Both the position numbers and the translations under genes were made by a program. Shown piece after piece: positions 45,076-53,192 of a DNA stretch of 64,000 nucleotides. Below the pieces are notes generated by a model that worked only from the letters and a program-made list of their open reading frames with translations, searched no databases and had not been told where the DNA came from. Position 1 is the stretch's first letter; each line of letters begins with the position of its first letter. The stretch is from JBOFCO01 sp051646105 (lineage in GTDB: Bacteria > Pseudomonadota > Alphaproteobacteria > Rhodobacterales > Rhodobacteraceae), in assembly GCA_051646105.1 (NCBI GenBank), contig JBOFCO010000229.1:1-64000 (forward strand). Direction: 5' to 3'.

Positions 45076-46692
45076 TCAGACGGTGCGGGTCAGCAGCAGG
45101 GGCAATTCGTTTTCATCTTGAGTATCCATGGTGTTCCCGCCTGACCGGTGACGCAGAACCAGACGCATGGGTTTGCGCCTTGCTTCGGGTATGGAAAAGC
45201 CGATCATCGTCGCGCCGCCGGGAAGGGGCACGAAACGACAGTGCAGCAAGCGGCCATCGGTCAGCGCCGTTTCGTCCTGCCATTCCTGCCGGTCCCCGGC
45301 TTCGGTCACGAAATCGGGCACATCCGCCCAGAATCCTTCGGCACGACATCCCTGTTGCCAGTGACGAAGTGCATCCAGAATGCCCGGCGCCGAACCGTTT
45401 CCCCAAAGCCTGCCATAAGCAGCATTCGTGCATTCCATAACGCCATCTACCGAAAACACGGCGACGGCCTCTGGCAGGGTATCAAGGGCGGCCTGCGTCA
45501 GGTCTATGCGCGTGCGATAGCGCCGCGTCAGCGTCGTTTCGGCGCTGATATCCTCAAACAACAGGGCAAGTGCGCCATCGGGGTGTGGGCGGCCCGTGAC
45601 CTTGAACGTTTCCCCCGTGGGAAGCGACCAGATTTCACCGTAATGTCCATTGGCCGCCGCATCCTCCAGCGCGGCCATTTGCTGCCGCCAGCTACGATAG
45701 TCCTTTGGTTCCGGCATCCGGCGGTTTTCGCGCAACCGGTCCAGAAAGCTGAGCAGCGTCGGGCGGGCTGACAGGAAATCGATACCAAGTGCCACCAGAT
45801 CGGTAAGGGCCGGGTTGAAGGTCGCCAGCCGCCGCTGCCGGTCAAATACCGCAAGCCCGATAGACAGATCAGCAAATGTCTTGGTCAGCGTCTGGGTGAA
45901 ATCGCGCAGCTTTTTTTCGGCACGCACAACCGCATCGGCGGGCATGGCCACGAACAACCTGTCCGCACCCAGATCGTAGGTGTGGCAATCGAACCAGGTC
46001 GGCGGCTCCGACGACTTTGGCGGCAGCATGACGCGCCGGGTTGCAATGGCGGAATCGGGCAAGGCATCCGCCGCAAAAAGCGCGGGCAGCGGCCAAGTCT
46101 GCGGGCCGTCCGTGCCTGACCTGCCTTGTGCCAGCGTCGTATAGGCAGCATTGGCCCAGATGACCGCACCATCGCCGCCTTGCCGCCAGACCAGCGCGGG
46201 AAGGTGTTCGGTGGTGGCGCGCAGGCTGGTCAACTCATCTTCCATCGCGCGCAGGCTCAGCCCATCCATATTCGTGCTTGCCGCCTCCTCCGCGTCGCGC
46301 AGTGTCATTCGGACAAGCCCGCCACGCCATTCAAGGTTCAGCGTCAGGCCCGCCTCCCCCTGCCCTGTCAGGGTGATTTGTCCCGCAGCTTCAACGCGGG
46401 CCATCGCGTCCCCCAGACCGGAAAAATGCGGCCCCAGAACGGCAAGAACCGCCGCGCGATCATCGATGCCCTGGGGCGCCTCTGCCAACAGGCGCCGGCC
46501 GGACGCGGACGCATCCACAAGAACCTCGTCATCGAACAGGAGTACCGCATGCTGTTCTTCGGCAAAAGCCGCCGGAGGGCGCCCCGCCGTACCAGAGGGC
46601 GCGATCCGCAGCGACAGCAAAACCATGCTGCCAAGCGCTGTGAGCGAAGAGACCGCCAGAAGCATGGCGGCAAACATCCAGTCCAGTTGCAA
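45076..46692 (-). CDS. Membrane-anchored PAS-domain protein without kinase domain
   Basis: A 538-residue protein. One membrane helix lies near the N-terminus (about 6-28), followed by at least three PAS-like modules (around 160-250, 270-380 and 390-500; for example DLSIGLAVFDRQRRLATFNPAL and LPEAVAVFSVDGVMECTNAAYGRLW). The protein ends after the last PAS-like module with no HisKA, HATPase, GGDEF or EAL domain. The TTG at 46692 is the best start because GGGAGGG sits 4 nt upstream; the first ATG (46677) is too far from it. It probably senses a small molecule or redox state and acts through an unknown partner. Confidence 0.75.
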   Translation of the reverse strand: MQLDWMFAAMLLAVSSLTALGSMVLLSLRIAPSGTAGRPPAAFAEEQHAVLLFDDEVLVDASASGRRLLAEAPQGIDDRAAVLAVLGPHFSGLGDAMARVEAAGQITLTGQGEAGLTLNLEWRGGLVRMTLRDAEEAASTNMDGLSLRAMEDELTSLRATTEHLPALVWRQGGDGAVIWANAAYTTLAQGRSGTDGPQTWPLPALFAADALPDSAIATRRVMLPPKSSEPPTWFDCHTYDLGADRLFVAMPADAVVRAEKKLRDFTQTLTKTFADLSIGLAVFDRQRRLATFNPALTDLVALGIDFLSARPTLLSFLDRLRENRRMPEPKDYRSWRQQMAALEDAAANGHYGEIWSLPTGETFKVTGRPHPDGALALLFEDISAETTLTRRYRTRIDLTQAALDTLPEAVAVFSVDGVMECTNAAYGRLWGNGSAPGILDALRHWQQGCRAEGFWADVPDFVTEAGDRQEWQDETALTDGRLLHCRFVPLPGGATMIGFSIPEARRKPMRLVLRHRSGGNTMDTQDENELPLLLTRTV

Positions 46693-46773
46693 GGAACCCT
46701 CCCGCACAGGCAAGGCCCACCACCCAAGTGAAGATTTGCCGGGAATGGTTAAGCGGGGGTTAAGATCAATCCG

Positions 46774-48144
46774 TCAGTGCAGCAGCGGGGGATTTTTCCC
46801 CAGCGCGCCCGTCTTTGGCAGCGCGATCACATCCCTTGGCCAGACGACCTCGACAATTGCGCCCAGTGGTGGCGTGCCATTGGCAAATGTCAGTTCGGCA
46901 CCCGTCCGCACCAGCAGGGTCTTGGCGATGAACAGACCCAGACCCATTCCTTCATAGCCGGGACGTTCCGGCCCGCGCGCGGTTCCGTCCGACCGGCCCT
47001 GTTCGCCGCGGCGAGAGCGCACGAACGGATCGCCGATCCGGCCGATCACCTGCGCGGGAAATCCCGGCCCGTCATCGACAATCCGCACCCTGACATGCGA
47101 TGAGATCCAGTCTGCCTCGACCAGAATCCGGTCATTGGCGAAATCGACGGCGTTCTGGATGAAGTTGCGCATGCCGTGAATGATTTCGGGGCTGCGGGCC
47201 ACCATCGGCATGTCGGCGGTTTCACCCTTTGTGGCAAAGTCGATCTTCTTACCCCGGCCCAGATGCGGTTCAGCCGCCTCGCGCAGGACTTCGGTCAGCG
47301 GAACCTGCTGCATGTGCAGATCCTGTTTGCCGGCGCTGCCCATGGTACGGAGGATATCCCGGCAGCGGTCGGCCTGTTCGCGGATCAGTTCGGCATCCTC
47401 TCTCTGCGCAGGGCGGTCGGCCAGATCATCGATCAGTTCGGCGCTGACCAGTTTGATCGTGGCAAGCGGCGTTCCCAGTTCGTGCGCAGCCGCGGCGATA
47501 ACACCGCCAAGATCGGTCAGCTTCTGTTCCCGCGCCAAAGCCATCTGCGCCGCCAGCAAAGCCAGACGCATCGACCGTATTTCCAGCGACACACGATAGG
47601 CATAGGCGCCCAGAAAGACGATGCCGATGACAATCGCCAGCCAGAATCCGAAGGCAAAGGTGGCAGGCAGCTCCAGCGCCACGCCCTCTTCTGTGACCAG
47701 TGGCCTGCGCAGAAATACCAACACGCTGACAACCGCAATCGCCAGCCCGCCCAGCACTGCCGTGCGCCACAGTTGCAGGACCGATGCCGAAATCGTGACG
47801 GGCACCAGAATCAGAAAGGCAAACGGATTTTCCAGCCCGCCGGTCAGATAAAGCAATGCGCCAAGCTGCAGGATGTCGAACAGCAGGGCCAGGGTCGCGC
47901 CTTCCGGTGTCAGCCAGGCATTCGGTGGAAAGATAAAGGCCGTTACCAGGTTTACGAGAACCGATGCCCCAATGGCCAAAAGGCACAGCCCGACATCGAT
48001 CTGCACACCGAAGCGTTCTGATGCAACGACAAGCGCGGCGGTTTGACCCGCAATCGCAATCCAGCGCAGGATTGTCAGCGTCCGCAGTCGAACGGCCTGA
48101 CCTTCGACATCTGCCGCGAGTCCGGTGGTGAAGCTGGCGGTCAT
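46774..48144 (-). CDS. regB: Redox sensor histidine kinase RegB/PrrB
   Basis: A 456-residue membrane kinase. Six membrane helices occupy about 25-185, with the quinone-responsive loop GGLENPF at 102-108. The phospho-acceptor is H221 (HELGTPLATIK) and the redox-active cysteine is C261 (ADRCRDIL). The catalytic domain has NAVDFAN, DDGPGFP and GMGLGLFIAK. It controls photosynthesis, CO2 and N2 fixation and respiration genes through RegA in this group. It is divergent from senC-regA across 97 nt. Confidence 0.96.
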   Translation of the reverse strand: MTASFTTGLAADVEGQAVRLRTLTILRWIAIAGQTAALVVASERFGVQIDVGLCLLAIGASVLVNLVTAFIFPPNAWLTPEGATLALLFDILQLGALLYLTGGLENPFAFLILVPVTISASVLQLWRTAVLGGLAIAVVSVLVFLRRPLVTEEGVALELPATFAFGFWLAIVIGIVFLGAYAYRVSLEIRSMRLALLAAQMALAREQKLTDLGGVIAAAAHELGTPLATIKLVSAELIDDLADRPAQREDAELIREQADRCRDILRTMGSAGKQDLHMQQVPLTEVLREAAEPHLGRGKKIDFATKGETADMPMVARSPEIIHGMRNFIQNAVDFANDRILVEADWISSHVRVRIVDDGPGFPAQVIGRIGDPFVRSRRGEQGRSDGTARGPERPGYEGMGLGLFIAKTLLVRTGAELTFANGTPPLGAIVEVVWPRDVIALPKTGALGKNPPLLH

Positions 48145-48241
48145 GGGGGCCTTTCGTCACAGGGGTCGGCGCTGGCCATTCTTAGGGACCGGGCGTAGAA
48201 GGTTCAATGCGCGGAACAGCCCGCCAATACAGGAGCCAGCC

Positions 48242-48871
48242 ATGCACAGGGGATATGCCGTTCTTGGCGCCGCCGCGGTCGCGGGGATGCTTGGGGCATC
48301 GCTTTATTTTGCTACCTTGGGCGCGCCATCAGACCGCTTCGCCGATTGCCGCGCAAGTCAGGTTTCCGGCGGATCGGGTTCTATCGGCGGACCGTTCACC
48401 CTGACCGACCAGACGGGAAAACAGGTTAGCGACAAGGACGTCTTTACCAAACCCTCGTTGCTGTATTTCGGGTATACTTTCTGCCCGGATGTCTGCCCGA
48501 TGGACAATGCCCGCAATGCCGAAGCCGTCGATCTGCTGGAAAAACACGGGATCGAGGCAACGCCGGTGTTCATTTCCGTCGACCCCGCGCGCGATACGCC
48601 AGAGGTTCTGGCAGACTTTGCTGCCGTCATGCACCCCCGCATGGTTGCTTTGTCAGGCACGGCAGAACAGGTGAAAGCCGCATCGCAGGCTTACAAGACC
48701 TATTACAAGATCAACGACCCAGAAGAAGAGTTCTATCTGGTCGATCATTCGACCTTTACCTATCTGGTGTTGCCCGAGACGGGCTTTGTCGAGTTTTTCC
48801 GCCGGGAAACCACGCCTGAGGAAATGGCAAAGACCACCGCCTGTTTCGTCGCGGCGAGCGGTGGCGTTTGA
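48242..48871 (+). CDS. senC: SenC/PrrC copper protein (SCO1 family)
   Basis: A 209-residue membrane-anchored periplasmic protein. An N-terminal helix (about 5-25) is followed by a thioredoxin-like SCO domain with copper ligands C81 and C85 (FCPDVCPMD) and H169 (VDHSTF). It helps insert copper into cytochrome c oxidase and modulates signalling through RegB. AGGAGCC precedes the ATG at 48242. regA follows 54 nt downstream. Confidence 0.95.
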   Translation: MHRGYAVLGAAAVAGMLGASLYFATLGAPSDRFADCRASQVSGGSGSIGGPFTLTDQTGKQVSDKDVFTKPSLLYFGYTFCPDVCPMDNARNAEAVDLLEKHGIEATPVFISVDPARDTPEVLADFAAVMHPRMVALSGTAEQVKAASQAYKTYYKINDPEEEFYLVDHSTFTYLVLPETGFVEFFRRETTPEEMAKTTACFVAASGGV

Positions 48872-48925
48872 CGCTGCACCCGCAGCACCCTAGACTCTTT
48901 TGGAAACTCGCGTGAGGTCGTCGAA

Positions 48926-49480
48926 ATGAACGATACCGAACAGGCCGACATCGGCCCCGATCCAACCTTGTTGCTTGTTGATGACGATGACGCCTTTCTG
49001 AAGCGTCTGGGCAAGGCTATGGAAAAACGTGGGTTTTCCGTGCAGATGGCGGCCTCTGTCGCCGAAGGGCGGGCTATCGCGGAAAAATCCGCCCCTGCTT
49101 ATGCGGTGGTTGACCTGCGGCTTGAAGATGGCAACGGTCTGGATGTGGTTGACATGCTGCGCGAACGCCGCCCCGATTGTCGCATCGTCGTTCTGACGGG
49201 GTATGGTGCCATCGCAACGGCGGTTGCCGCCGTGAAGCTTGGCGCGACCGACTATCTGTCGAAGCCCGCAGATGCAAATGACGTGACACATGCGCTTCTG
49301 TCGCGCGGCAGGGATATTCCGCCCCCGCCAGAAAACCCCATGTCTGCCGACAGGGTGCGATGGGAACATATCCAGCGCATATATGAACTGTGCGACCGGA
49401 ACGTCAGCGAAACGGCCCGCAGATTGAGCATGCATCGCCGCACGCTGCAGCGCATACTTGCAAAACGCAGCCCTAAATAA
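48926..49480 (+). CDS. regA: Redox response regulator RegA/PrrA
   Basis: A 184-residue response regulator. The receiver has LLVDDDDAF and phospho-acceptor D63 (VVDLRLEDG). A Pro-rich hinge (IPPPPENP, about 131) leads to a Fis-type helix-turn-helix (NVSETARRLSMHRRTLQRIL). Length and motifs match RegA/PrrA closely. It is partnered with the divergent regB. Confidence 0.97.
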   Translation: MNDTEQADIGPDPTLLLVDDDDAFLKRLGKAMEKRGFSVQMAASVAEGRAIAEKSAPAYAVVDLRLEDGNGLDVVDMLRERRPDCRIVVLTGYGAIATAVAAVKLGATDYLSKPADANDVTHALLSRGRDIPPPPENPMSADRVRWEHIQRIYELCDRNVSETARRLSMHRRTLQRILAKRSPK

Positions 49481-49573
49481 TGTCGGCCATATTGGCGTAG
49501 AAAATAGCACTTGAAATAACAGCATATTACAATTCATTTTACCTGCACCTGAAATAGATGGAGATACGGTGAA
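49481..49573 (+). promoter_or_regulatory. AT-rich leader upstream of hvrA
   Basis: This 93-nt gap is the most AT-rich stretch near the reg locus, with several A/T runs, and is followed by GATGGAGATACGGTGAA before the hvrA start. Such DNA is bent and is the preferred target of H-NS-type proteins, so autoregulation is plausible. No clear -35/-10 pair is visible. Confidence 0.4.
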
Positions 49574-49888
49574 ATGGACATCAACCTGGATGACATGTCG
49601 CTGCAGGAGCTGAAAACGCTTCAATCACGAGTTGCCAAGGCGATTTCCGGTTATGTCGATCGCAGAAAGAAACAAGCGCTTGTCGAACTTGAAGAAACGG
49701 CGCGCAAGCACGGCTATTCGCTTTCCGAGTTGACTGGCGTCGCCGGCGGTCGCAAACGCGCACCGGTTGCACCCAAATATGCAAACCCCGCAGATTCATC
49801 GCAAACGTGGTCCGGCCGTGGCCGCAAGCCGCGCTGGATGGAAGCGGCGTTGAAGGCCGGAAAATCCATAGATGATCTGACGATCTGA
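49574..49888 (+). CDS. hvrA: H-NS family regulator HvrA
   Basis: A 104-residue H-NS-like protein. The N-terminal half is a dimerising coiled coil (LQELKTLQSRVAKAISGYVDRRKK). The C-terminal DNA-binding domain has KYANPADSSQTWSGRGRKPRWM, the AT-hook-like signature of the family. In Rhodobacter capsulatus HvrA, encoded next to regA, trans-activates light-harvesting genes in dim light. Here it follows regA, and it converges on the HD-domain gene with a 6-nt gap. Confidence 0.92.
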   Translation: MDINLDDMSLQELKTLQSRVAKAISGYVDRRKKQALVELEETARKHGYSLSELTGVAGGRKRAPVAPKYANPADSSQTWSGRGRKPRWMEAALKAGKSIDDLTI

Positions 49889-49894
49889 TCGCGC

Positions 49895-50494
49895 TCAGGC
49901 CGAACAGGCCATTAGAAGATCGAAGTGTCGGGCGATAAATTCCGCCCGCACTTCAGCTGGCGGGCGCAACCTGATTTCCAGCCCGATCATTTCGGACTCG
50001 CTGGGTTTTTCAAAAAACCGATCAGCCTCCGCCTCGGTAAATCCGGCGATACGCACCGCTTCCAGCCAGGCCGAAATCCTGTCGGCAACCTTGATCTGCT
50101 TCTTGATCTGTGACGGAATAACCGAAGGCAGGCCGAAACGGCGATGGACGGCCGCCGTCAACCGGATATCCAGATCGGAATAGCCTGGACCAACCGCCGC
50201 CTTTACCGGACTTATCATATCACCGATCACATATTCGGGCGCGTCGTGAAGAAGCGCCGCTAGCTGCCATTTTGGTTCAGCTTCCGGATTGCGGCGCGAA
50301 AATATGCTTTCGACCAGCAGCGAATGTTCCGCCACCGAATAGGGCCAGTCGCCCCGTGTCTGGCCGTTCCATCGTGCTACAAAGGCCAGACCATGGGCGA
50401 TATCCTCGATTTCGATATCAAGCGGGGTCGGGTCGAGCAGATCAAGCCGCCGCCCCGATAACATCCTTTGCCAGGCTCGCACCGCTTTGGCCAT
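49895..50494 (-). CDS. HD-domain hydrolase (YfbR-like)
   Basis: A 199-residue HD-superfamily protein. The metal ligands appear as SVAEHSLLV (His), LLHDAPEYVIGDM (His-Asp) and ADRIS (Asp). Small HD proteins of this size include the 5'-deoxynucleotidase YfbR, but the substrate here is unproven. The ATG at 50494 follows AAGGGGTGAC; the frame extends further upstream and overlaps dinB, which I regard as non-coding. It is divergent from dinB. Confidence 0.82.
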   Translation of the reverse strand: MAKAVRAWQRMLSGRRLDLLDPTPLDIEIEDIAHGLAFVARWNGQTRGDWPYSVAEHSLLVESIFSRRNPEAEPKWQLAALLHDAPEYVIGDMISPVKAAVGPGYSDLDIRLTAAVHRRFGLPSVIPSQIKKQIKVADRISAWLEAVRIAGFTEAEADRFFEKPSESEMIGLEIRLRPPAEVRAEFIARHFDLLMACSA

Positions 50495-50587
50495 ACTGTC
50501 ACCCCTTGCCCAGCCGTGATGGTTACGCGGCTGCTGTCGGGCTGTAAATCCGTTCGGCATTCCGACGGGACGAACGTATAAACAATC

Positions 50588-51853
50588 ATGCCCAGCCTGT
50601 GCCGCGATTGTCTGCAATGCTACGAAACCGCACCCCTGCCACAGGGACGCTGTCCAACCTGCCATTCGCCGCGCCTGCTGTCACATGCGGAACTCTTTGA
50701 CCTGTCCATCGCCCATATGGACTGCGATGCGTTCTACGCAAGCGTAGAAAAACGGGACAATCCCGAACTGCGCGACAAGCCGGTGATCGTTGGCGGCGGA
50801 CATCGCGGCGTGGTGTCCACATGCTGTTACATCGCGCGGATAAAGGGCGTGCGGTCGGCGATGCCGATGTTTCAGGCATTGAAGCTGTGTCCGGAGGCGG
50901 TGGTGATAAAGCCGCGTGGCAGGGTCTATGCAGAGGTTTCGCGCCAGATCAGGGCGATGATGGACGAGCTGACTCCGCTGATCGAACCCCTGTCGCTGGA
51001 TGAGGCGTTCATCGACCTGACCGGCACTGCCCGCCTGCATGGCGCCCCGCCTGCCGTGATGCTGGCCCGCCTGCTGAAACGGATGGAAGCAGAGCTGGGC
51101 CTGACCGGATCGGTCGGGCTGTCACACAACAAGTTTCTGGCAAAGATCGCATCCGATCTGGACAAGCCCCGAGGCTTTGCGGTGATCGGGCGGGCAGAGA
51201 CAGAAGATTTCCTGCGCGACAAGCCTGTGCGGATGATCTGGGGTGTCGGTGCCGCCACGCAAGACCGGCTTGAGGCCGCGGGGATCCGCAGCTTTGCCGA
51301 TTTGCGGCGCTGGGACAGGCGCGATCTTGCGGCCAGATTCGGCAGCATGGGTGACCGGCTGTATCATCTGGCACGCGGTCAGGACCGTCGCCGCATCTCT
51401 GCCCATACCCCGATGAAATCAATCAGCCACGAAACCACATTCAACGACGATACCGCCGACCGCGATCTGCTGGATGGCCATATCTGGCGGCTGGCCGAAC
51501 AGGTATCAGATCGGGCAAAGGCCAAGGGCTTGGCCGGGCGGGTCGTGGTGCTGAAGCTGAAGACTGCGAAATTCGCACTGGTGACGCGCCGCGACAGTCT
51601 TGGCGAACCCACACAGATGGCCGACCGCATCTATGCCTGCGCAAAGACGATGCTGGACCATGTGACAAACCCCGGCCCTTTCCGGCTGATCGGCGTGGGG
51701 CTCTCAGAAATCACCGCAGCTGAAAAGGCCGACCTGTCCCGCGACCTGCTTGATCCGGGTGCCGAAAAACGTGCAAAGGCGGAACGCGCGACCGACGCCA
51801 TCCGCGCGAAATTCGGCAAGGACGCGATCATCAAGGGCCGGGCGCTGCGCTGA
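50588..51853 (+). CDS. dinB: DNA polymerase IV with N-terminal Cys-rich ribbon
   Basis: A 421-residue Y-family translesion polymerase. The catalytic carboxylates lie in HMDCDAFYASVE and LSLDEAFIDL, the thumb has the helix-hairpin-helix GVGAATQDRL, and the little-finger domain follows. Before the polymerase core there are about 30 extra residues with C5, C8, C11, C22 and C25, which look like a zinc ribbon. It copies past damaged bases at low fidelity. It lacks an obvious C-terminal beta-clamp pentapeptide, ending KDAIIKGRALR. Confidence 0.93.
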   Translation: MPSLCRDCLQCYETAPLPQGRCPTCHSPRLLSHAELFDLSIAHMDCDAFYASVEKRDNPELRDKPVIVGGGHRGVVSTCCYIARIKGVRSAMPMFQALKLCPEAVVIKPRGRVYAEVSRQIRAMMDELTPLIEPLSLDEAFIDLTGTARLHGAPPAVMLARLLKRMEAELGLTGSVGLSHNKFLAKIASDLDKPRGFAVIGRAETEDFLRDKPVRMIWGVGAATQDRLEAAGIRSFADLRRWDRRDLAARFGSMGDRLYHLARGQDRRRISAHTPMKSISHETTFNDDTADRDLLDGHIWRLAEQVSDRAKAKGLAGRVVVLKLKTAKFALVTRRDSLGEPTQMADRIYACAKTMLDHVTNPGPFRLIGVGLSEITAAEKADLSRDLLDPGAEKRAKAERATDAIRAKFGKDAIIKGRALR

Positions 51854-51861
51854 ATGGCGGC

Positions 51862-52722
51862 CTATTCGGCGGCAAGGTGACGGGCAGGCCGACCTACATC
51901 GATGATGCTGGACAGCACGGCGACCATGGTGGCCTGCAACTCCCCGAATCCAGAATGCGGAAGCAGGGTTGTTTCGTCCATGTACAGGCTGCGGTCTATT
52001 TCCACCTGAACAACGTGCTGGCCCCTGCCGGGCCGCCCATAGTGCTGGGTGATATAGGCCCCTGCAAAGGGCGCGTTGCGGACAACCCGCAGACCGGCGG
52101 CAACAAACGCATCTTCGATCTGCATCACGATGTCAGATGCTGCGGTGGCACCAAAGCGATCACCCAGAACAACATCCGGACGCGGTCCATTGCCGCGACC
52201 AAAGCCGTCGATCGCCTCGCGCGGCATCGAATGCATATCCAGCAGGATCGCCTCTCCGAACCGGGTCCTGTTTTCTTCGATCAGGCCCTGCAATGCTCCA
52301 TGATAGGGATGCCAGCATTCAGCCAGCCTCATTTCCGCCTCTGCCAGGGTCAGTTTGCCACGATAGATCGCCCGACCGTTCGACACGACGCGTGGGATCA
52401 CCCCCAGACCGGAACTGACACGCGGGTTGTGACAATGCCGCGCCACCCCTTCAATCAGGGCCGGATCCAGCTCCTCTGCCGCACGGTTCAGGTCGACATA
52501 GGCGCGCGGCACCCGCGCGGCCAGCAGCGGTGCCCCCAGACGAGGCGCATCGCTGACCAGCATGTCAACAAAGGCATCCTCGGAAGACCTGATCGCCAGA
52601 CGGTCAAGCAAACTGCGCCGCAGAAAGGCTTCATCATAGTCGCGCCCGCTATGGGGTGACGACAGGATAACGCTTGACCCGCGGGCGGGTGGCAGGAAAA
52701 GCTCAAAGGCGGATGCGTTCAT
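51862..52722 (-). CDS. N-formylglutamate amidohydrolase
   Basis: A 286-residue enzyme of the FGase family. Signature segments include VILSSPHSGRDY near the N-terminus, RVPRAYVDLNRAAEELD, AILLDMHSMPRE and GAYITQHYGRPGRGQHVVQVEIDRSLYMDE, with the probable zinc ligands among the His and Asp/Glu residues. It releases formate and glutamate, the last step of one histidine-degradation route, though no hut genes are nearby. The start at 52722 follows GGGGATCC. It is convergent with dinB (8-nt gap). Confidence 0.88.
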   Translation of the reverse strand: MNASAFELFLPPARGSSVILSSPHSGRDYDEAFLRRSLLDRLAIRSSEDAFVDMLVSDAPRLGAPLLAARVPRAYVDLNRAAEELDPALIEGVARHCHNPRVSSGLGVIPRVVSNGRAIYRGKLTLAEAEMRLAECWHPYHGALQGLIEENRTRFGEAILLDMHSMPREAIDGFGRGNGPRPDVVLGDRFGATAASDIVMQIEDAFVAAGLRVVRNAPFAGAYITQHYGRPGRGQHVVQVEIDRSLYMDETTLLPHSGFGELQATMVAVLSSIIDVGRPARHLAAE

Positions 52723-52774
52723 GTCGGGATCCCCTGCCTTTCTTATAGGCCGGATTTTCACCCAGCCAAACCCC

Positions 52775-52803
52775 TTGAACAGCGGCACGATTCTTTTTAT
52801 AGA
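52775..52803 (+). promoter_or_regulatory. Sigma-70-type promoter of tRNA-Val/rpmJ
   Basis: TTGAAC (52775-52780) and TATAGA (52798-52803) are separated by exactly 17 bp, a good match to the housekeeping consensus. Transcription would start near 52810, about 55 nt before the tRNA. Confidence 0.65.
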
Positions 52804-52864
52804 CCGCAGACCAGCGCGGTTCCGCCCGCGTTTCTTTTGTTGGCAGGGCGGGGTTTCGGGGTAA

Positions 52865-52939
52865 GGGCGGTTAGCTCAGCGGTAGAGCACTACGTTGACA
52901 TCGTAGTGGCCACTGGTTCGATCCCAGTACCGCCCACCA
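52865..52939 (+). tRNA. tRNA-Val (anticodon GAC)
   Basis: A complete 75-nt cloverleaf. The acceptor stem GGGCGGT pairs with ACCGCCC, the D arm has TAGCTCAGCGGTAGAGCA, the anticodon stem CTACG/CGTAG encloses TTGACAT with GAC at the centre, and the T arm is CTGGTTCGATCCCAG. CCA is encoded. It reads GUC and GUU codons. rpmJ follows 71 nt downstream and may share the transcript. Confidence 0.97.
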
Positions 52940-53010
52940 TTCACCGCCCCCGTTCGCGGGGGCACGTTGTTTTCATCGGCGCAGACGCGCCGCGAACAGG
53001 AGGAAGACCG

Positions 53011-53136
53011 ATGAAGGTTGCGAACTCGCTCCGCTCGCTGAAGACGCGTCATCGCGATTGCCAGGTCGTGCGCCGCAAGGGCCGCGTCTATGTGATCAAC
53101 AAGACGCAGAAGCGTTTCAAGGCCCGTCAGGGCTAA
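53011..53136 (+). CDS. rpmJ: 50S ribosomal protein L36
   Basis: A 41-residue ribosomal protein (MKVANSLRSLKTRHRDCQVV, then RRKGRVYVINKTQKRFKARQG). It retains a single Cys (C17), so it is the zinc-free form common in alphaproteobacteria. AGGAGGA lies 7 nt before the ATG. A strong terminator follows 23 nt after the stop. Confidence 0.96.
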   Translation: MKVANSLRSLKTRHRDCQVVRRKGRVYVINKTQKRFKARQG

Positions 53137-53159
53137 GGCGCAGGCAAGCCGGAATTCAG

Positions 53160-53187
53160 GGCCGCCACGGGAAACCGGGCGGCCTTT
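53160..53187 (+). terminator. Intrinsic terminator of rpmJ
   Basis: GGCCGCC (53160-53166) pairs with GGCGGCC (53178-53184), with an inner CGG/CCG stem, one bulged A and a GAAA loop, followed by TTT. It lies before the convergent rmuC gene. Confidence 0.8.
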
Positions 53188-53192
53188 CTGCT

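Noticed and set aside
50495..50665. Longer start of the HD-domain protein
   Set aside because: The extension overlaps the dinB start region, contains no family similarity, and the ATG at 50494 has a good ribosome site.
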